A stretch of DNA of 64,000 nt from Chlorops oryzae (lineage: Eukaryota; Arthropoda; Insecta; Diptera; Chloropidae), in the NCBI GenBank assembly GCA_020466095.1, contig CM035808.1, positions 47,718,663 to 47,782,662 on the forward strand, read 5' to 3'. Under the pieces are notes generated by a model. That model saw only the letters and a list, made by a program, of their open reading frames with translations. It searched no databases and was not told where the DNA came from. The position numbers and the translations under genes were made by a program. This document shows, piece by piece, positions 47,591 to 60,348 of this stretch (position 1 is the first letter of the stretch; each line of letters begins with the position of its first letter).

Positions 47591-48480
47591 GACATGAAAA
47601 AGATTGCCGAGCAATTTTTATTTTTTTGTCTGTTTTTGACGTTTGCCCTGTTCGCGCAGGGCTGATTTTTGAAATAAATTAAAATAACATAATTAAGTAT
47701 CCCTGATTCAGGGTTGATTTTAAGATTTTAAAAACGCGTCCTGGCATATTCCGGCGATTTAATATAATAAATGCACGGATTTTGTTGCAATAGCACAATT
47801 AGCTTTTCTATGCATTCGCGCGGCCACTTCCCCGACATATGAAATTTTAAATTTTATATTTCCCGAAAATATCAGTTGTTAACACCTCGAATGTAGAAAA
47901 TGAATGAAGCAAACGTCAAAAACCAGCTCGCAACCATCTTCACATTTGACAAAACGAAAGAGAGCAAAACGGAATTGCCGAGTACGGGCAATTCTGAAAT
48001 GAGCAATTTTTCTCTACCCCCCTGCTCTGCGTCCCGCCAACAAACGAAAAAAATTGCCGGCGATAATTGCCTAGTGTAAAAGGCCTCATTGAAGACAGCC
48101 ATAAAAGGCAAATAAATCACAAAAATTCGTCGGGATATGCTATGAGAATTCTACTAATCGGCGTGCGATTGCATTTTTTTGTTTGTGAAACAAATTTTTG
48201 CAGGCGGCTGTCCCAAAGTGGAAATTTTTTCGACAATGACGAATGAATGAACAGCCCGAATCTATCATTTGCACCAAATTGCTGCAAATTGTTATTACAT
48301 ATTAGTAAAAAGAAATCCATTATTTTTCCAATAGATGGCGTTATTTATCTGCATCTCGCGTTGTATAAGTCCGATCGTGTTCCGCTAGGGGGCATTAGAA
48401 AGATGACAGTTCCTACTAAAAAAGCTTTTTTGACACTTTTTTGATTGATTGATTCAGTTTTGTTTGAGAGCTTGTCAAAG

Positions 48481-49446
48481 ATGGACATCAGCAAAGAGAA
48501 AATTCGCTACATTTTACAGTTTTTCTTCGATAAGGGAGAAAACGCAAGCCAGGCGGCTGAAAATGTGAATAGCGTTTATGGACCTGATACTGTAACAGCC
48601 AATCATGCGCAATTTTGGTTTCGTCGATTCCGTTCCGGTAACTTCGATGTCAAGGATGCACCACGCACTGGAAGGCCAATTGTCGAAAATGTCGATAAAA
48701 TCATGGAAATTATCGAGTCCGACCGTCATGTTAGCACTGTTTCGATTGCAAAAGAGCTAAAGATTGCACAAAAAACCGTTTGGAACCATTTGAATAAGGC
48801 TGGATACACAAAGAAGCTCGATGTATGGGTGCCACACGAGTTAACGCAAAAAAACCTCACAGACCGAATTTCCATCTGCGAATCGCTGCTGAACCGCAAC
48901 AAAATCGACCCATTTCTGAAGCGGTTGGTGACTGGTGATGAAAAGTGGGTCACTTACGACAACGTCAAGCGAAAACGGTCGTGGTCGTAACACGGTGAAC
49001 CGGCGGAAACGGTGGCCAAGCCAGGATTGACGGCCAGAAAGGTTTTGCTGTGTGTTTGGTGGGATTGGCAGGGAATTATCTACTATGAGCTGCTCCCATA
49101 CGGCAAAACTCTTAACTCGGAACTCTACTGTCAACAATTGGACCGTCTGAAGGAAGCAATCGCCCATGAGCGGCCAGCTTTGGCCAATAGGAGAGGAATT
49201 GTGTTACATCAAGACAACGCCAGGCCACACACATCGATAGTGACTCGCCAGAAGCTCCGGGAGTTTGGTTGGGAGGTTCTTCTGCATCCACCTTATAGTC
49301 CGGACCTGGCACCAAGTGATTACCATCTGTTCCTGTCCATGGCGAACAATTTTGCTGGTGAAACATTCGCTTCAAGAGAGGCTTCTGAAATTCGACTGTC
49401 TCAATTTTTGGCTAATAGGAACGAGGGCTTCTATGTGCATTTGTAA
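48481..49446 (+). pseudogene. mariner transposase with one in-frame stop and lost C-terminus
   Basis: A Tc1/mariner transposase (cut-and-paste enzyme that inserts at TA). Reading from ATG 48481: helix-turn-helix regions (about residues 1-110, with FFDKGENASQAAENVN and TVWNHLNKAGY), the linker motif WVPHELTQ, then the catalytic triad: TGDEKW (first Asp), HQDNARPH (second Asp) and SPDLAPSDY (third Asp), with 34 residues between the last two, as in DD34D mariners. A single stop at 48988-48990 (SWS-stop-HGEPAETV) interrupts an otherwise open frame, most simply an AAA or AAG changed to TAA. The end diverges after EGFY, so the last 20-25 residues of the normal 345 or so are missing. The mellifera-like subfamily is a guess. 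I could not place the TIRs. The relic starts about 400 bases right of the foldback element. Confidence 0.9.
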
Positions 49447-50048
49447 AGATGATAAAATGCATTTGAAATGACCAAAACGAATCGCTTCTAATTTGATCAG
49501 TCGTTGTTGCAGGTCATAAGATATTTTTCCTACTGGGTAGCTTTTGAATTCACAAATGAGTACTACTACAACTCATAGAAGTACATGTTCGCATATTATG
49601 TCGTGTTGGTCCACCTACGTATGCGTAATGACTTTTGCCCATAGCCGTTCACCATACGCCCTTGATAAGCGTGTGATGATAGAAAATGTGTATGCAAAAG
49701 TCGCGCCACAACAACAAGCGTAACTAAAGTCATAAATTTACAACAGCAGGAGGAATGGGTTCAAATAGAGATACCACATTCACGTTGAAGCGCTCAATAC
49801 AAATACGTAGGATAGACAAACTGCAAAAGTTCAACTGCAAATCATGAAGCGAAAAGCCCAAAAAAAAAAAAAAATACACTGCTCTGGCTCTACGAATTGG
49901 CGGTGGAACATGGGAAAAACAAAAGATCCAAGAATGAATAGCAACGAGAAAGGCAGCCGGCGACCCGTAGACGGGGAAAATTGCTTTCTGAAAAATATAG
50001 AAAAATGATTTATGATGATGACCCGTGCGCGCCCACACACATAACACA

Positions 50049-50083
<35 letters not shown>

Positions 50084-53000
50084 TCGACGTCTAAGTGAGT
50101 AATTTTATTTCTCTTCTCTAATATTTTTTGTTCTTATTTTAGAAACAGCCATACATGACAGTCATGGTCCTTCACTTCTGTCCACCTCTCAGTCGAAATT
50201 TGTGGCTTTTGTGTGCCGTACCGCGTTGTTGGTATGGCATGTGAATTTCTGATATCTACCCAAACTTGCATTTCTACTGCATTTTCGCGCTTTATCAATG
50301 CGTTCTTTTGCATATTCATGTTTAAACTCTCATGGGTCTCAACATTTCGATAAGAATTTCGTCATGGATCATTGAGCGAAGCATGATCAAGTTCAAAAAC
50401 TGAATTTTAATCATTTCAAAGGGGATTTTCAGCCTCAGTTTTAAGGTTATTTATGGCCTCTCAAAAAGTAAAAAAACAAAAAAAAAAAAAACATTCCATT
50501 GCACTTTCATCTTGATTTTTATTTTTTCGCTTAGTTTGTATTCTCTTGTTCTCTGCTCCTTCAACTCAGTACGAATTTATTATACCCTGAAGGGGTAATA
50601 TTTCAAGCTAAGTTTTGTAAAAACACCGCAAAATAAGCGAATAGAAAAATGAGAAATCAAAAGCTCTACAGATTTCATCTAGCTTATGATATTCTCTTTA
50701 GTCGTTTTCTTTTCAAAGGATCTCAGTTGTTTAATTATTCACACTTTTTCTGATCTTTAATTGCAATATAATTAATAAAATGGTAATTGGCAATCATTGC
50801 CATGGAAGCTCGGAGACTTTTCAGGCAAAAGTATATGGAATAAATTAACATAATTTGATAGATAAGCTCCTCTCAATTTTAGGGTGTAATATTGATACTG
50901 AATGTGCTTGAGTGATTTGTAAAGGTTAAAGTGGAATATATACTACACCTTCTAGACAATGTTGTATCATAGCTTGGCTTTTCTGACAATTCCTTTTATT
51001 TTATTTGTCAAGTATAAAAAGCCATCACTATTCGAAGAGTACACAAAATTTTTCAACGAATTTCGCTGAAATTGAAAAAACAGAAAAGGGAATTGATTAC
51101 ATGTAGTCAATTTGGCTTAGGCACAAATCCACAACTAAATGTCATGTGGACTGACTTAATGAAATCAAATAATTCAAGCGTAAATTGACAGAATTGCGGA
51201 GATAGTAAAAGGAGCAGAGTAACGGATGAAATAAAAGCAAAAGACATCCATGGAGGAGCTTACATGCATTTGGAAGTACCTACATGGATCGTTGCCATCA
51301 TTGCATCACAATAGAGCAAAGTGGAAATGCAATTTGCATGCATTTCACTCAATTCACTGGGACCAGACCAGCGCAGAACCGACCAAATGAAAATCCACGA
51401 TGGTGCGAAGCAGTCAAGTTTTCAGGGAATTCATACTTCAAGTGTAAAATGGAAATTTCAATGTGTGTCTCGGGTTTCGCATACAAAAATCTTTTCACAT
51501 TTTTCAACGGAGGGAAGGGATCAGCTACCTTCTTTTATTAGTTTTACTTTTTTCCCCATCTTGCGCTAGTTAGAGTGGTCGAAATTCGAGCGTCGAATAT
51601 TTGAAATATAAAAATATTTTAAATTCTTTTGTCGCATAAAACGTTGCAACTGAAAAGCGCTTCTTCGGCTTTTATTTCATTTATTTTCATCTCGTATTGT
51701 TGGTCTCTAATAAGCATTTCGCATATTTAAAACCAAAAGTTTTTTTTTTTTTGAAGGAATTGGTTTTAAGAACGACCATGAAGACTTCAACTAGCAATTG
51801 TCCTCCTTGACCCGATCGGATCTTGCTAAAGAGTACGCTTATGATTCCTGTTGAAAAAATCCGTTTTTACTTAAAAATTATTTAAGATACAATAATACAT
51901 CCATACTTACTTAATCGCTCTCAACAACTTCCTTAAATGCAAAATAGAACATTTACAAAGAAGCCGCACTCGAAATGAGTCCTCGCCGAGTGCATTAAAA
52001 TTTTCGAAAATAATTTCCAAACTCCAAACCTTTCGCCCCCTCGACTCGGAACACAGCGCATATATAATCTTGGCAAAGTGTTTCAACACCTGACTGCATC
52101 AACGCCTTTTTGGAACATTTCAGCACGCCTGAGTGGCGGCTTTAAGGTCTGGCGATTCATTTGTGCAACAAATTAGCATGAAATTGCTTTCAACACTCTA
52201 CAGCAGGCACTACCAACACCCCTGAGCAGAGCAGAGCCGTGCAGTGCAGTGCAGTGCTCGAGTATTGAATTTGTGTGCTCAAAGCATATATAATCTTCTC
52301 AAGTCATTTGCTCTTTTCTTTTTATTGTTACTTGCACGGAAATTTAATTCTAGGCTCCTTTTAGCTAATGTTCGCATAAATTTTTTTTCCTACAATCAAC
52401 ATAAATTGTTATAAAATCAACGGCACGTTACGGCGCAGCGCGGCACGTTACCTGGAGCAATCGGAAGTGGAGGTCCAATATAATCGTTTGGCTTGCGTTT
52501 TTCCATACATATTTTTATGTTTTTATTTCGACTGACTTCGAGAGTAATATTGCATGCATGTTACATACATTCATGCACTAATTTCCCTTTATTTTCCCGC
52601 TCTTTGAGTATGCATACGTAGCGCAGTCTAATTTGCAAGGTAACTTTGCATATTTCATGTGAATGCCTTTTTTTTTATATTTTTCAAACTTTGCTGCCTT
52701 CATTTCTCAGCACGTTTCCGATTTAGTGTCTAATGAGCTTGCCAAATGGCAGACATCAGCAGCAGGTTGGCAGCATTGGCAGTAGATTACCTTAAGAACT
52801 TTCATATTGGGCATATCATCTCGTAGACTCGTTCTCTATGCATTATGTTTCCAAAGCGTATTGTATGCAGGCAGGCAGGTGCGCGAGTGGGTGTGGTTTA
52901 AGGTACATTTTGCTGGAGGTTGAGCACATTAAGATGTCTTAATTTGAACACAGAAGGAAATGAATTTACAGTACGAAGTGTGCTTTTTACAGCTTAATAG

Positions 53001-54354
53001 ATTTTAAGAGTGAAGTTTGGCTTTTCGATTGAGACCTTTCGGAGAATATTTTTAAGAAACTGTAAGTAGCTTTCAAAGAAAAGAGGATAACAATATTTCT
53101 TTAAGTGTTAAGGATCTCGCAGGAAAGTAGTCCAGTCTTTAAATATTTATTCACAATCTGAAAATATAATAATTAATAGCACAAGTAAACACGATTTTTG
53201 TTTCTGACTTCTGTATATCAGATTCCGATTACTTGTTCCTTAGTAATGAAGGAAAATAATTTTATTTTTTTTTATAGTTTGATTTTGTGGTCAGGAGGAC
53301 GATTTTTGAAATTTTCGCGTCAATTTCTAGACTTTGCTCAAAATCTCAAGAAGTATGTATGTTTTTTGTATTTTATGTAGCTTGCTTAAAAGAGGAAGAA
53401 TGCACCATTACAGTGATGTATCACGCGTTTCAATTTAAGTTTTACTTCAAGATCTATAGGCATTCAAATTTGAAAAATGTGGATTTTTTTGAAATTTTTT
53501 CGAAATTTTTTGAATTCATTTTGATATATTTATTCGGTAAAAATTCTGAAAATCATTTTTTTGCTTTGAAACAATAACTGCGTATTTTACGTTTTCAAAA
53601 TTTTATGGTATGCTGAAATTGGTGGAAAATTGTAGAAGTTATAAGGAGTTTTCCGACTCTACTCAAATTCAAAATGCATCATGCAAAAATCGTCGAAAAT
53701 GCATTCAAACCGCTGTCGACGTCCGATTTCGATGAAAATTCATATATAGAATAAGTGAAAAATTCTAAGAATTTTGGCACTTAAACTTTTTTTTAAGGGT
53801 CCGCCAGACCCTTACCGTAAGAATAAAAGCGCTAGCGAATAAGCCTTCAGCTAAGCCAAGTTTTAAATTGAATCTTGGAATACGAAAGCCACGTTTAAGA
53901 ATTCGTTATTTATTTACTCACTACCGATTCGAATAATGGGAAATACTTTTGCAGTTATTGGTGACTGTTTGGGTATTCGTGCAGCTGGAATTAATGGCAT
54001 GAGATGATAGTTTAGAGGGTTCATCTGTCTACAGATGGTAGCAATGGATGCTTTCTGAAGTCGTTTTTGTTTTTACGCACAATAAAGCTTCGCGGTATTT
54101 CACTAATTCTGCTTTCTTCGAATGCAAAATATTGACATGGGAAATGAATTCCACTCCCGAATTGGTGTGATTTATTTGCTTTTATCAAAAATCTTGATTC
54201 AAGATAGATGGATAATTTAAATTACCTCGACATTTCGCTTGGGAAATAAATTTTCTGAATTTAGTAATTAAAATTCCCCCTCGATCTTGGTGAAGGAAAA
54301 ATAATCACATCTATTTGGGAATGGAATTCATTTCCCTGGGAATGGGACACACTT
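49447..54354. other. Intron-like sequence, nothing recognised
   Basis: About 4.9 kb with only short chance frames. A (CA)n run lies at 50051-50082. TTATACCCTGAAGGGGTAAT at about 50578 could be the hairpin end of a decayed INE-1-like copy. CAGTGCAGTGCAGTGC at 52235-52255 is a short repeat. Confidence 0.5.
50051..50082. repeat. (CA)n microsatellite
   Basis: Uninterrupted CA dinucleotides over about 32 bases. Confidence 0.98.
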
Positions 54355-55155
54355 TGTGTCGAGGGTATATTTCGTTTGTGTGATTGTGTGTAACACCCAG
54401 AACCAGTCGAGATAGACCAAAATATATATAGAAATGATCAGCGTCACCAGGAGATTCGATTTAGACATGTCCGTCTGTCTGTCTGTCTGTATACAGTTTT
54501 CTTATCGCAGGAGTTGAGCTATCTTCATGATATTTGGTATGCGTGCTCACGGGGCCATGAGTAAGACCAAGTTCGATCGGACCATTTTAAGGGGTACCTC
54601 CAATGCTAGGGTCTTTTACAAAAATCACAGAAACTGCTCTAAAACCGTAGTTTTTCAGGATATTTAAATACGTTTAAGGGCAAACGCGATTTTTCAAAAT
54701 GGGAAAAGTGGGCGTGGCAGAAAGGCGTGTTTTGAAAATTGTCTCCTACACCCGAAAATTCAAATGGGACTTGAACGAAATTTGGCACTTATGCTTCCCT
54801 TGTAGCCATTAACATTCTCCCAAAAAGAGGAGGGCACCTCCAGTACTAGGGTCTGTCACAAAAATTTCAAAGCTGCCCCAAAATCGGACTTTTTCGAAAT
54901 ATTTCAATGAAACTAAGAATTTGAGCGGATAAGACTTCCAAAAATTTTGAAAAGTGGGCGTGGCAAAGAAGCGGTTTTCATAAAGAAAATGAACAAAAGT
55001 AGGTATATGGTACCCCTTATGGCCTTAAAAATTTCTAGAATATTCTATCTTAATGGTCCTGTTCTTTTGGGCGCGTTTTAAAAATTATTTTTACATGTGT
55101 GTCTGTGTCGGGTATTGTATTGCCAGGCTCGCCTGACTAAAAATTCCTTACTTGT
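54355..55155 (+). mobile_element. Diverged INE-1/mini-me-like element
   Basis: Has the INE-1 order: GTAACACCCAGAACCAGTC, a (TA)n run, ATAGAAATGATCAGCGTCA, GATTTAGACATGTCCGTCTG and a short (GTCT)n tract, followed by two diverged units with GAAAAGTGGGCGTGGCA (54705 and 54950) and ending TTGCCAGGCTCGCCTGACT. It is a different subfamily from the copies at 12-33 kb: its far end lacks the CTTTAGCTTTCTTACTTG terminus, although CCTTACTTGTTTG is similar. Confidence 0.75.
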
Positions 55156-58084
55156 TTGTTTGTTTGTTTGTACATGTGCTTGGTAAAGCAAATTTACTTG
55201 CTTCTACAGAGCGTAGAGCCCTTAAGGGAGGACTCCCCTGAGCTTTTTTATTCCCTTCCAAATAAAAGTCTAATAAAGTTCACTCAAAAACCCTACACTA
55301 AAAAATAAACATAGAAAAAAGTTGAACTATTTATTATTTTCGCTCGCAAATCCAATTCTATTGAACTCCATTGAACGATTTTAACAAAAAATATTTCGTT
55401 TTCCAATTAGATTTGTTGTCATAATTTTTTTCTTTATGAATTGAATTAAAGTTTTAAAATTTTTCACAAGAACACATCAATATTTTTTGTTATTTCACTT
55501 AAAAAATGTAAATTTATTTTTGTCCTAAAACAAATTTCAGCAGCCAAAAAACCAAAAAAGAGATGACGGCCCAAAAAGAAAAGAGAAAAATTGTTGAATT
55601 ACGGCTTTTAGTGTTTGAAGTAGACTTTTTTCCAATTGTTTTCAAAAGCTTAAAAACTGTAGAATTTTTTTTTAAGGACGAATGCTGGTTCGCTTGTTCG
55701 TTGGGGCGGTGGTCGGATTCATCTCCGTTGCCTGCGCTTGTTGATGGGCATATTTTCAACGGCATGAGCCCTTGAGCGAACTGCCGGTTGTGAACTCTCA
55801 TGTCTACATACAACCGAACAACTAAAACCTAATGCCGTGTAATGCTGGACGCCAACAAATAAAACTAAATGCCATGTTGAAACTTTCAACATTTTTAATA
55901 TTTAAATAAAATTTTTGCAAGCAGAATTTTACGAAACTTCAAATAATAAAGAACAAAAGCAACGACATAACGAAACTATATCTTTTTGTTTTTTCAATTT
56001 ATTTTCAAAAAAAAAAAAAAAAAAACAGAAACAATGTCAAGTTTAGAAATTCCAATTGAATTGAAAGTCTTGCATTTCCTTTTGAATGGCATGACAAACG
56101 AAACAATGGCAGAAAAGAATGCAACAAGAACAAGAGTTTTTGCAACATCAAAAAACTATTTTATCAAAAATTCGCTTAGTTGACAAATTACTTTGATAAA
56201 AGCGATGAAAAATGCTTCTATTTGCTTTAAACATATAAAATCGAAAGAAATAATATTAATCAACAAACCTCTTTAAGGGTCGTAGTCTTCAATTGGGTTT
56301 AAGAATTTCGAAAATTTATATTGTCGAATTTTTTCCTTTAGTCTTCATGCCAGTTTAACTCAATCAAATCCCTTTGCTATACTTGAATTTTTAAAGAATG
56401 GTTGAAAGTCTCCTGAAGACTATCAATTGGAAGTTTAAACGTTCAAAAAATTTAAAATTATATTAAAGACTATGAGCCTGGATGTCAAAATTCAAGCAGA
56501 AATGATAATTTTAAGATTTAGTGCAATAAATCATTGAAATTTATGGCTCAATCACTGCAAACCGCAATTACTCAATTACAGATAATATCTTATTCCTTTG
56601 TGAAAATAAATAAAGCTTCCCATTCCCATCCATTTGAAAAAGAAACTACAAAAGGATCAAAGTGTCACAGTTTGCACTGTTTAAATATTATAAAACTGTC
56701 TCACATAATTAAAATTCAATTATCGAAACAAAATGAACTGTCAAACTTTCTTTCACGCATAAATATTTCGTGTGCTTTAAAAATTGACAAATGGCTTTGT
56801 CAACGACAGATTCGAAAAGGATATGAAATCCGGCGTGATTCAAGCAAAAGTGAGTTATTTTTATATATTTTTTTTAATTTTTTATGCATACTACGGAAGG
56901 CAACTCGCAAAGAGTCGATATATGGGCATTTCATAAACTATTAAAGGGTAAACTTCCTTAACACGTCAAATGGAAGATTTTCCCTTCCTACTTTTAAGAA
57001 AGCAACATTCAATTCCATTGAAAGCTACATAAATCCAAGAAATGAATTCCGTGTTTTTTATATAAATCATCTAATTTCAATAGGGATTTCTATTGAAGGA
57101 CTTTTTCTTTTCTCTCTATCTTTCAACTATTTCGTTTTGGGTTTTTGATTCTGATTCTGACGCCGAGAACGACTTGTGAGGGGCCATAAATAATCGAGGC
57201 CATTAAACCCTTTTCAATAGACTTGTAGATGCCTTAGCGGACTTGAGCTGAAATTCTTAAAGTCTTAAGTGAGAAATAGTTTCAGTTGATAGTTGTCATC
57301 ATTGATTGTTCAACATTATTCTTGAATCTCTTATGCCTAACTCCTTATTCCTCATTGAGTTCTTGGGAAATCTTTTGCTCCAATCGAAATCCCACGGCCT
57401 TAAATTACTCAACCGCACTTGATTATGATTAATAGCAGAAAGTTTCGAATGGATTTCAAGATGTTATTTCGAAGGATATCGAAATGTAGATTCCAAATGT
57501 AATCAGCTTCGACTGATGTTTGGAAGCCCAAAGACTCAACTAAGTATTGATTTTGTTGAAACCAGCACGGTCAGTTGAGTACAGCGTGTGTGACAGTCAT
57601 TTCTGAATTTCTTCTTTTATTTCGACAAGTCCGGCTGTGCTCATCATACAAATTTGTTTGATGGGCTATCTGATGATTCTTAAAGCAACATGGTTAGAAA
57701 AGGCCATGAATAATATTGCACTAATACACGCTTTCTTAACTATTCTTGACGTTATGGCGGCTGGGTTACCTTAAACTATACTACTTTCCATATTCCAAAT
57801 TTATCAAATCCAAATGTAAATACGAATAATCTTCGATATTGGGACACTTGAAAACCTTAAATAAAAGAGACTTTAAATTTTTTCAATAAAATGTTTGATA
57901 GAATGAAAGGCCTTAAAAAAAACTCAACTCGTCCAAAAAAAAAATTTTTTTGTAAACCTTTTGAGCAGCATTATTGCGATTTTTAGGTTTTTTAAAACTA
58001 ATGATGGGTCTAGTATGCATTTTAATAGCTTCATTATATCATTTAAGCTTTCAAAAGCTTTCCTTAGAAGCGAAAGGATAATTA
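55156..58084. other. Intron-like sequence, nothing recognised
   Basis: AT-rich with scattered chance frames, the longest 136 codons (56534-56944), which shows no domain or membrane pattern. No repeat ends or RNA genes were recognised. Confidence 0.5.
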
Positions 58085-58379
58085 CACTCAAAAAAATTCC
58101 TTCGTCGAATCTATGATATCCGACGTAGTATCTATTATATCCGCAATTGATATAGGTCCAATTGCAAGATATCATAGATTCTACGACAGCTTTCCAGTAG
58201 TTTCTACGATGAGGAATTTCATTGAGTTCAACGATATAAAACGTAGATTTAAGGATATTCCATTGTCGGAGCTATCATATTCCATCTTAGGAACTATGAT
58301 ATTATTTCATAGTAACTACGATATCAAATCATAGGAACTACGATATCACATCATAGGAGCTACGATATTATATCATAGG

Positions 58380-59746
58380 TTAAGTTAGGTTAGAGTGGCA
58401 GCCCTCTTTGAGCAAGGCATGCCTCCCTAATTACCCATTTCGTGGAGCCAATTTGACTCGTAAATGAAGCGAGCCATGTCTTTTATTCGAACAGATGATA
58501 GCTCAGTAAGGGAGGAGAAGAAGAAGGACCCGAGCAGCCTGGATCTTCTCCTGGCCAGGCACGGGGCAGTGACACATAAGGTGGCTCACCGTTTCCTCCT
58601 CCTCCTCCTCCGATCGGCAACTTCTACAGAAGTCATTGTAGGGAACACCAAGGCGTTCAGCATGTCTGCCTATTAGGCAGTGTCCTGTGATGATGGAGAC
58701 CGTGCGTCTTATGTCGGCGCGGTCCATCGCAAGGAGTTGATTGGTCCTTTTGTAATCTAGGTCTACCCATATCAACCTTGAAGTTAGGCAGGAATCTTCC
58801 TCTAACCATGCTTTGCGTGCTTGCCTGTAGAAATCGGATTTAATCTTAAATTTTACTGAGGCGAGAGGCATACCCAGTTCAGGTTCCGTAATAATGTTTT
58901 CTAGCTCTGTACCGGCCCTCGCAAGGTCGTCCGCCGTACAGTTCCCTTAATGTCCCTGTATCCAGGTACCCACATCAGAGTCACCTAGGAGTGCTTTGCC
59001 ATCTCCTGAAGAGACGAGCGGCACTCGCGGATTGTCTTGGATGTGGATATACACGTGAGAGGGATTTTATGCCGCTGGCTGTCTGTGTAAATCAACAATT
59101 TTCTGGGGAAAAACTTGATTACCCAGAACCAATTGGTCCCTCAATTGATTGCCGCTACTTCTGCCTGGAAAACACTGCAGTGGTCGAGCAATCGAAAACT
59201 GAGTTTTAGGGAGTCCTCTGGAAAACTCCACCCCCAACTCTGCCATTTAGCTTAGAGCCATCCGTGAATACATTCACGGAGTGTGGAGTACGATCAGTAC
59301 GCTGATCTGATCCCAGTATTCTCTATTAGGGATTACGGTCTGAAAGTCCCGCGATAGAAAAAATCTGAGGGATAGTGTAGTCCACTGAAAGTGGTTGGTC
59401 CCCTTTCAAGATGGCTGCATGCCCATGGGTCTGGAAGGCCAACCACCGATGACTTTAAGTCTGGTTGCGGATATTTTGGCCTGTCGTTTAATGAGAAGCT
59501 CTGTCGGAAGCCAGCTAAGGATTGCCAACAGAGCTTTCGTAGGAGTGGTGCGCAGGTTTCCCGTGATCATTAGAGCAGCGCACCGTCTAACATGACTTAT
59601 CTGTGTCTGGGATTTCTGCCTGCAAATTGCTGGCCACCAGACCAACGGCCTGTTTGCAGCTGTAGAGAGCAGTTAGTGCCTTTCGGCATCTCTCGAGCAC
59701 GTTGTCGTTCCACGAGAGTTTAGGGTCCAAGATCACTCCTAAGTAT
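58380..59746 (-). mobile_element. 5'-truncated non-LTR retrotransposon (RT tail and RNase H remnants)
   Basis: On the minus strand the fragment keeps the end of the reverse transcriptase region (ITGNLRTTPTKALLAILSWLP, about 59420-59590), the RNase H start NVFTDGSKLNGRVGGG with its first metal-binding Asp (about 59215-59275), and the C-terminal ITGHCLIGRHAERLG and FCRSC (58503-58871). Frameshifts separate these parts, so it is dead. An RNase H domain points to the I, R1 or LOA side of the non-LTR tree. The 3' tail reads CTAACCTAACTTAA. A 15-base direct repeat ATATTATATCATAGG flanks it (58365-58379, 59747-59761), but that word is also the host element's own motif, so the duplication is likely rather than proven. 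Confidence 0.8.
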
Positions 59747-60087
59747 ATATTATATCATAGGAACTACGGTTTCAAATCTTGAAGGAAATTTCGATAACTT
59801 CTTAATTTTGATATGAGTTCTTGTCAGCGTGTTCGATTCCTGGTCCAGCGAGCGTTTTTTTTTTATTTTTTTTTTTTTTGGAAAAGTATATAATTTAACA
59901 TTTATATTATTTAAAAACTTTTTTTTAAAAATTCTATAGGAAATTTCTTGAAAGAGCTGTGCGGGACGTTTTGGTAGGCGCGATGAAAGCAACTATTCCT
60001 ATTGGCTGGCAACTTACTTTCTGTTCCCCGTATTTTTTCCTTGAAATTTACTTGCCTGTTTTACTCTCCATTTTTCCACCAATTATT

Positions 60088-60160
60088 TGGTTGTGAAAGG
60101 GTTCGAACTCGGAACTTCCAGATTACAAATCTGGCACACTTCAACTACGCCATCACGAGA
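60088..60160 (-). other. tRNA-like sequence with a perfect anticodon stem
   Basis: On the minus strand: GTGATGGCGTAGTTGAAGTG (A-box-like), a perfect 5-bp stem CCAGA/TCTGG around the 7-base loop TTTGTAA (which would give anticodon UGU, Thr), and GAGTTCGAACCC (B-box). The acceptor and T stems do not pair properly, so this is a tRNA-derived module, not a credible tRNA-Thr gene. Its A-box resembles that of the module at 21755. Confidence 0.5.
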
Positions 60161-60348
60161 TATGATTTTAGCTTTTTAGTTTTATTATATCAATGTAAGT
60201 GGGAAACAGTAGAAACTATTAGATTTACAGTACAACTTTTTGTTTTTATGTAGATTCTATTATATTTTTCTATGTCTTCCTATCGTAAAAACAACGATGC
60301 AAAATTTTTTCAGTGTATATATGGCTTGAACACAGCTTGAAACACTTA

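Larger units (their letters stand above)
41580..48086. mobile_element. 6.5-kb foldback element with satellite-bearing arms
   Basis: The ends are inverted copies beginning AGGCCTTTTACACTAG and GCAATTATCGCCGGCAA; CATTG lies directly outside both (41575-41579, 48087-48091), a probable 5-bp target duplication. The arms (41580 to about 42735, and about 46260 to 48086) each contain a tandem array in opposite orientation and then a shared inner segment. The left arm lacks about 400 bases of the right subterminal region. The plan resembles Drosophila Foldback and Galileo elements, though the termini do not match either as I remember them. The 3.5-kb middle holds hAT debris, two small MITEs and an 814-bp TIR element; no intact transposase. 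Confidence 0.85.
58085..60315. mobile_element. TA-flanked motif-array element carrying tRNA-like sequence
   Basis: Inverted ends CACTCAAAAAAATT and CACTGAAAAAATTTT, with TA directly outside both (58083-58084, 60316-60317). The sequence just inside is a run of words related to TAGGAACTACGATATCAT in both orientations (58105-58380 and 59747-59800, again near 60210-60290). A minus-strand tRNA-like sequence is at 60088-60160. A 1.37-kb retrotransposon fragment is inserted in the left third; without it the element is about 860 bp, much like the 910-bp element at 19958-20867. Confidence 0.7.

Noticed and set aside
58380..58400. TTAAGTTAGGTTAGAG as telomeric TTAGG repeat
   Set aside because: Only one or two imperfect copies; higher flies lack TTAGG telomeres, and it is the 3' tail of a non-LTR fragment.
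60088..60160. Functional tRNA-Thr (UGU)
   Set aside because: Only the anticodon stem pairs; T and acceptor stems are broken, and the sequence lies inside a TIR element.
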